Origin: Hydrogenophaga sp. | GTDB lineage: Bacteria > Pseudomonadota > Gammaproteobacteria > Burkholderiales > Burkholderiaceae_C | Length of the DNA stretch: 8,420 bases | NCBI GenBank assembly: GCA_030684755.1 | Contig: JAUXXN010000165.1 | Span: forward strand, 1 to 8,420 | Reading direction: 5' to 3' | Part shown: piece by piece, positions 6,053 through 8,420 of the stretch | How positions within the stretch are numbered: the stretch's first letter is position 1 | How the letters are laid out: each line of letters begins with the position of its first letter | Notes under the pieces: model-generated | What the model saw: the letters and a program-made list of their open reading frames with translations, nothing else | Told to the model about the DNA's origin: nothing | The model's database searches: none | Translations under genes and position numbers: made by a program

Positions 6053-6489
6053 CACCCCGCGCCGCAGGCGGCGCGGGGGGAGCCTTTTTCCAGCGCCCGT
6101 TCGGCGTAGCGGTTGAACCGCCAGGAATCGCCTTCCAGCGTGATGCGCCGCCAGCTCACGCGCTTTTCGGCGGGCGACATTTCGGTCCAGCGCTGCACTT
6201 CGTCGAAGGTGCGGCCACAGCCTTTGCACAGGGCGTCGCCCTGGCTGGTGGAGCAAATGGCAATGCAGGGCGTGTCGGGAGTGCTTTCAAACCAGGCCAG
6301 CCAAGCCTCGCGGGCGGCGCTGGGCAAACTGGCTTCGTCGGCCTCGGTTTCATGAAAATACACCAGCAGCGCGTACACCTCAGCCAGCGCCCGCACGGGT
6401 GCTGACAGCGTCAATCCGTCGGTCGAGGGCGCCCGCTCGCGCCAGAAGTTGACGGCGAGCTCAATGTCGGTGATGTGAATGCCTGCCAT
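6046..6489 (-). CDS. DUF3717-DUF1289 two-domain protein
   Basis: A 147-residue protein of unknown function with two small conserved domains. Residues 4-70 match DUF3717 (IHITDIELAVNFWRER start, then helices to EAWLAWFES). Residues 74-115 match DUF1289: PCIAICSTSQGDALCKGCGR followed by TFDEVQRWTEMSPAEKRVSW, with C75, C79, C88 and C91 as a likely metal-binding set. I chose the ATG at 6487-6489 because the DUF3717 domain starts there; an upstream Met at 6576 would add 29 residues reaching into the next gene's promoter. On the - strand a TATCAT (6497-6502) lies 7 nt before this ATG and may be its -10. The gene runs against the di-iron protein gene, shares 7 bp with it, and contains that gene's terminator in its 3' end. 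The C-terminal extension with C142 and C146 is weakly supported as functional. Confidence 0.82.
   Translation of the reverse strand: MAGIHITDIELAVNFWRERAPSTDGLTLSAPVRALAEVYALLVYFHETEADEASLPSAAREAWLAWFESTPDTPCIAICSTSQGDALCKGCGRTFDEVQRWTEMSPAEKRVSWRRITLEGDSWRFNRYAERALEKGSPRAACGAGCH
6055..6089 (+). terminator. Strong intrinsic terminator of the di-iron protein gene
   Basis: A perfect 11-bp GC stem (CCCCGCGCCGC, 6055-6065, with GCGGCGCGGGG, 6068-6078) is followed by T5 at 6085-6089. It starts 3 nt after the stop at 6052. On the opposite strand no T-run follows the hairpin, so it works in the + direction. It lies inside the coding sequence for the last residues of the opposing gene, whose C-terminus (SPRAACGAGC) is therefore partly dictated by the hairpin. 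Confidence 0.85.
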
Positions 6490-6569
6490 CGTCTGGATGA
6501 TACCCAGCGCACGCGCACCCCACGCCGGTACAGGTTTTGCCGAAATGAACCCAGCACTGCGCTCAAGGC

Positions 6570-6599
6570 GGTTCACTTCGGTTCGATTCGGTTGGGCTG
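6570..6599 (+). repeat. Tandem 10-bp units upstream of the small membrane-protein gene
   Basis: GGTTCACTTC (6570-6579) and GGTTCGATTC (6580-6589) are consecutive 10-bp units differing at two positions, and a third GGTT at 6590 continues the phase into the -35 region of the next gene. The 10-bp period would put each unit on the same helical face, as expected for an activator or repressor site, but short tandem slippage is equally possible. Confidence 0.4.
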
Positions 6600-6620
6600 T
6601 GGCGTTGGGGCTGCTATGCT
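6592..6620 (+). promoter_or_regulatory. Predicted promoter of the small membrane-protein gene
   Basis: An extended -10 (TGC-TATGCT, 6612-6620) is preceded at 17 bp by a weak -35 TTGGGC (6592-6597). The -10 ends 6 nt before the ATG at 6627, so transcription would begin at or near the start codon. GAAGG at 6621-6625 could look like a Shine-Dalgarno sequence but is only 1 nt from the ATG, too close to work normally. Confidence 0.5.
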
Positions 6621-6626
6621 GAAGGC

Positions 6627-6980
6627 ATGAAACTCATTGCGAAATGGCTGCTGGCCGCTTGTGCCCTGCTGCTGCTGGCTTACATCTACCCCGGCGTGCA
6701 AATTCAGAGCTTCGGCTCGGCCCTCATTGCGGCCGCCTTTATCGGTCTGTTCAACACGCTGCTGCGCCCCATCTTGGTGGTGCTCACGCTGCCGGTCACC
6801 GTGGTCACGTTGGGCCTGTTCCTGTTTGTCATCAACGCCCTGATGTTCTGGGCCGCCGCCAGCTTGCTCGACGGCTTCGGTGTGAATGGCTTCTGGGCAG
6901 CGCTGCTGGGCTCGGTGATTTATTCGGTGCTGATGCTGGTGGTGGACGCCGCTCTGAAAGCCATTTTCCCCCGGTCTTAA
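6627..6980 (+). CDS. Small four-helix membrane protein (YvlD / phage holin superfamily IV type)
   Basis: A 117-residue, very hydrophobic inner-membrane protein. Predicted membrane segments lie at about 4-21, 31-47, 49-80 (long or two-part) and 88-108. The family block GLFNTLLRPILVVLTLPVTVVTLGLF (40-65, shown here by its core residues N43, R47, P48 and P56) followed by INALMFW (69-75) is diagnostic. Databases name these proteins 'phage holin family, superfamily IV', but there is no phage gene here and chromosomal members are small membrane proteins of unknown role, some linked to envelope stress. It is alone on its strand: the neighbours on both sides are on the - strand. The start is fixed by the first hydrophobic helix (MKLIAKW), and no other in-frame ATG lies nearby. 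Confidence 0.88.
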   Translation: MKLIAKWLLAACALLLLAYIYPGVQIQSFGSALIAAAFIGLFNTLLRPILVVLTLPVTVVTLGLFLFVINALMFWAAASLLDGFGVNGFWAALLGSVIYSVLMLVVDAALKAIFPRS

Positions 6981-7020
6981 CGCGACCATGCGCTGACCCA
7001 AGGCAGCCACACAGGGAATT

Positions 7021-7052
7021 GCGCTATTGGGTTACTGCGCTACTGGGCTATT
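7021..7052. repeat. Imperfect 16-bp tandem repeat at the protease stop codon
   Basis: Two 16-bp units starting GCGCTATTGGG (7021-7036) and GCGCTACTGGG (7037-7052) match at 13 of 16 positions. The second unit includes the TAG stop of the M48 protease gene (7048-7050, - strand) and its last base pairs. It looks like a small slippage duplication at the convergent gene border. The rest of 6981-7047 contains no clear terminator for either gene. Confidence 0.55.
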
Positions 7053-8420
7053 CCTCGGCCACCGATTCGCGCAACAGCACCTCCACATCGCGCAAACGGC
7101 TGTCCACAATGGCCAGCTCCATCGGGTCGGCTGCGCGTTGTGCCGCAGGCAAGGCCTGTGCCGCCTTGAACCGCTCCACCGCACCCGCGTAGTCCAATTG
7201 CGCCACGCGCGACTCGGCTTCGGCCCGAATCGCGCGCAGCGTGTGGCCCTGCGCCTGGTGCGCCCGAGCCAGCGTTTGCCAAGCCAATGCATCGCGCGGG
7301 TGTTGCACCACCCAGCTTTGCAGCCGCACCGCAGCGCGCTGGGGCTCGCCCGTGGCCAGCGCCGCCTGCACGCCCAGCAAGGTGAGTGAGCGCCCACCGC
7401 TGGCCAAAGCTTGGTCGCGCAACGCTGCCAGGCTGGCCGCCCGCGCCGTGGCGGTGGGGCCGGTGCTGGGTGGCGCGGTCAATAGCACTTCCAACTGCAG
7501 GGCGTCTACCACCCAACGCGCGGGCGGCACCACCTGCGAACGCAGGCGCTGCGCCAAGTCCAGCGCACGCTCAGGCTGCCCCAAACGCATGGCCGCCCAA
7601 GCGGCTGCGTACAACTCGCCCGGCACCGCTTGGGGCCCCTGGCCGTTTTGCAACCAGGCGCTCAACCGGTCGGGTCCGTTTTCGGCCAGCACACGGGCAC
7701 GCGCCGCCATGAGCGCATGCAACTCGGGCAGCACGGGCGCCGTGCTCCGCAATGCGGGGGCAGTCTCCAGCGGCAAGCGCGAGCGCATGTCGGCCATGCG
7801 TTCGCTGCTCAGCGGGTGGCTGCGCAGGTAGGGAAACGAGCCGTCGTCGCTCAGGCGCGAAGCCTGCTGCAGCTTGTCGAACATGTCCACAAACCCCTGG
7901 CCATCAAAGCCCGCGCTGGTGAGCACGCCAAAACCCACGCGGTCGGCCTCACGCTCCATGTCGCGTGAAAAATTCAGCTGCGTTTGCGCCGCCACCGCCT
8001 GGCTGCCCAGCATGGCCGCGCTGGCCACTTCGGTGTTGGCGCGGACCGCCAGGGCGCTCAAAATCATCGCCCCCATCATCCAAGGCGCCAGCCGGTCTTG
8101 CCGGGCCACCAGCCGTGCAATGTGGCGCTGCGACACATGGCTCAACTCGTGTGCCAGCACCGAACCCAGCTCGGCCGCGTTGTCGGTGGCCCCAATCAGC
8201 CCCAGGTGCACACCCAAGTAACCGCCGGGCAGCGCAAAAGCATTCACCCGCCGGTCGCGGGAAATCATCAGCTCCCAGGCCAGCCGCTCAGACAACTCGG
8301 GTGGCACATCGCCCCGCGCCTGCGCCGCCGCCAGCAGCGGTTGCCAAATGGCCTGCAAATAATCGCCCAACACCGGGTCGTCCAGGTAATCGGGGTCGCG
8401 GTAAATGCTGCGCGCAATGC
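7048..8420 (-). CDS. M48 family metalloprotease with TPR-like C-terminus (BepA-like), 5' end cut by the window
   Basis: A zinc protease of the BepA/YfgC type, which in E. coli acts in the periplasm on outer-membrane protein and LPS-transport assembly. 456 codons are visible; the signal peptide and N-terminus lie beyond 8420. The first visible residues, IARSIYRDPDYLDDPVLGDY, are typical of the segment before the peptidase core, so the frame clearly continues rather than starting at the GTG at 8371-8373. Counting from that GTG as residue 1, the core holds NAFALPGGYLGVH (44-56), the zinc site HELSH (H75, E76, H79), and the third-ligand motif EREAD with E142, then the FPYLRSHPLSSERMADMRSR block with the BepA-type SHPL. 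The rest (about 215-441) is Ala/Leu-rich paired helices consistent with TPR repeats. It converges with the small membrane-protein gene. Function is inferred by family. Confidence 0.92.
   Translation of the reverse strand, partial: IARSIYRDPDYLDDPVLGDYLQAIWQPLLAAAQARGDVPPELSERLAWELMISRDRRVNAFALPGGYLGVHLGLIGATDNAAELGSVLAHELSHVSQRHIARLVARQDRLAPWMMGAMILSALAVRANTEVASAAMLGSQAVAAQTQLNFSRDMEREADRVGFGVLTSAGFDGQGFVDMFDKLQQASRLSDDGSFPYLRSHPLSSERMADMRSRLPLETAPALRSTAPVLPELHALMAARARVLAENGPDRLSAWLQNGQGPQAVPGELYAAAWAAMRLGQPERALDLAQRLRSQVVPPARWVVDALQLEVLLTAPPSTGPTATARAASLAALRDQALASGGRSLTLLGVQAALATGEPQRAAVRLQSWVVQHPRDALAWQTLARAHQAQGHTLRAIRAEAESRVAQLDYAGAVERFKAAQALPAAQRAADPMELAIVDSRLRDVEVLLRESVAEE

Noticed and set aside
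6627..6980. Phage remnant suggested by the 'holin' family name
   Set aside because: The family is widespread on chromosomes and no phage structural, lysis or integrase gene is present.

Overview
The window looks like a chromosomal segment of a high-GC betaproteobacterium, most likely Burkholderiales and perhaps Comamonadaceae. The basis is GC-rich codon use, purB beside a divergent glutathione S-transferase (GST) gene, the DUF3717/DUF1289 protein and the BepA-like M48 protease. The assignment comes from recognising families, not from a search.

Layout from left to right. (1) 50-1388: a short-chain dehydrogenase and an NTF2-like protein, 7 nt apart on the + strand. Such pairs often sit in stress- or light-responsive clusters with FAD oxidoreductase, DUF1365 and cyclopropane-fatty-acid-synthase genes. 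(2) 1389-2922: a patchwork accessory region of visibly lower GC. It begins with a decayed copy of the end of a GST gene (1478-1635). Next is a complete Xre/RES toxin-antitoxin pair (1727-2649) whose operator repeats coincide with the promoter. Twelve nt after the toxin stop lies a single 38-bp Tn3-family (Tn21-like) terminal inverted repeat, followed by the tail of an unrecognised protein-like reading frame that abuts the intact GST gene. (3) 2923-5106: the intact GST gene (- strand) diverging from purB (+ strand). (4) 5285-8420: an MBL-fold di-iron protein (+), converging with and overlapping a DUF3717-DUF1289 protein (-); then a small four-helix membrane protein of the YvlD / 'phage holin superfamily IV' type (+), converging with a BepA-like M48 metalloprotease (-) that runs off the right edge.

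The main finding is the mosaic at 1478-3166. The toxin-antitoxin module and a solo transposon end sit between two direct repeats of the GST 3' end, one degraded and one part of the working gene. This looks like an insertion or recombination scar between the NTF2-like gene and the GST gene. The toxin-antitoxin promoter is also unusual: two near-palindromic 14-bp boxes, 22 bp apart start to start, contain the -35 and -10 hexamers, and the -10 ends 6 nt before the antitoxin ATG.

The same spacing, a -10-like hexamer ending 6 nt before ATG, recurs at purB and at the small membrane-protein gene, and a 7-nt version occurs at the DUF3717 gene. This suggests several leaderless or nearly leaderless transcripts. 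No tRNA, rRNA, CRISPR array or complete transposase was seen.
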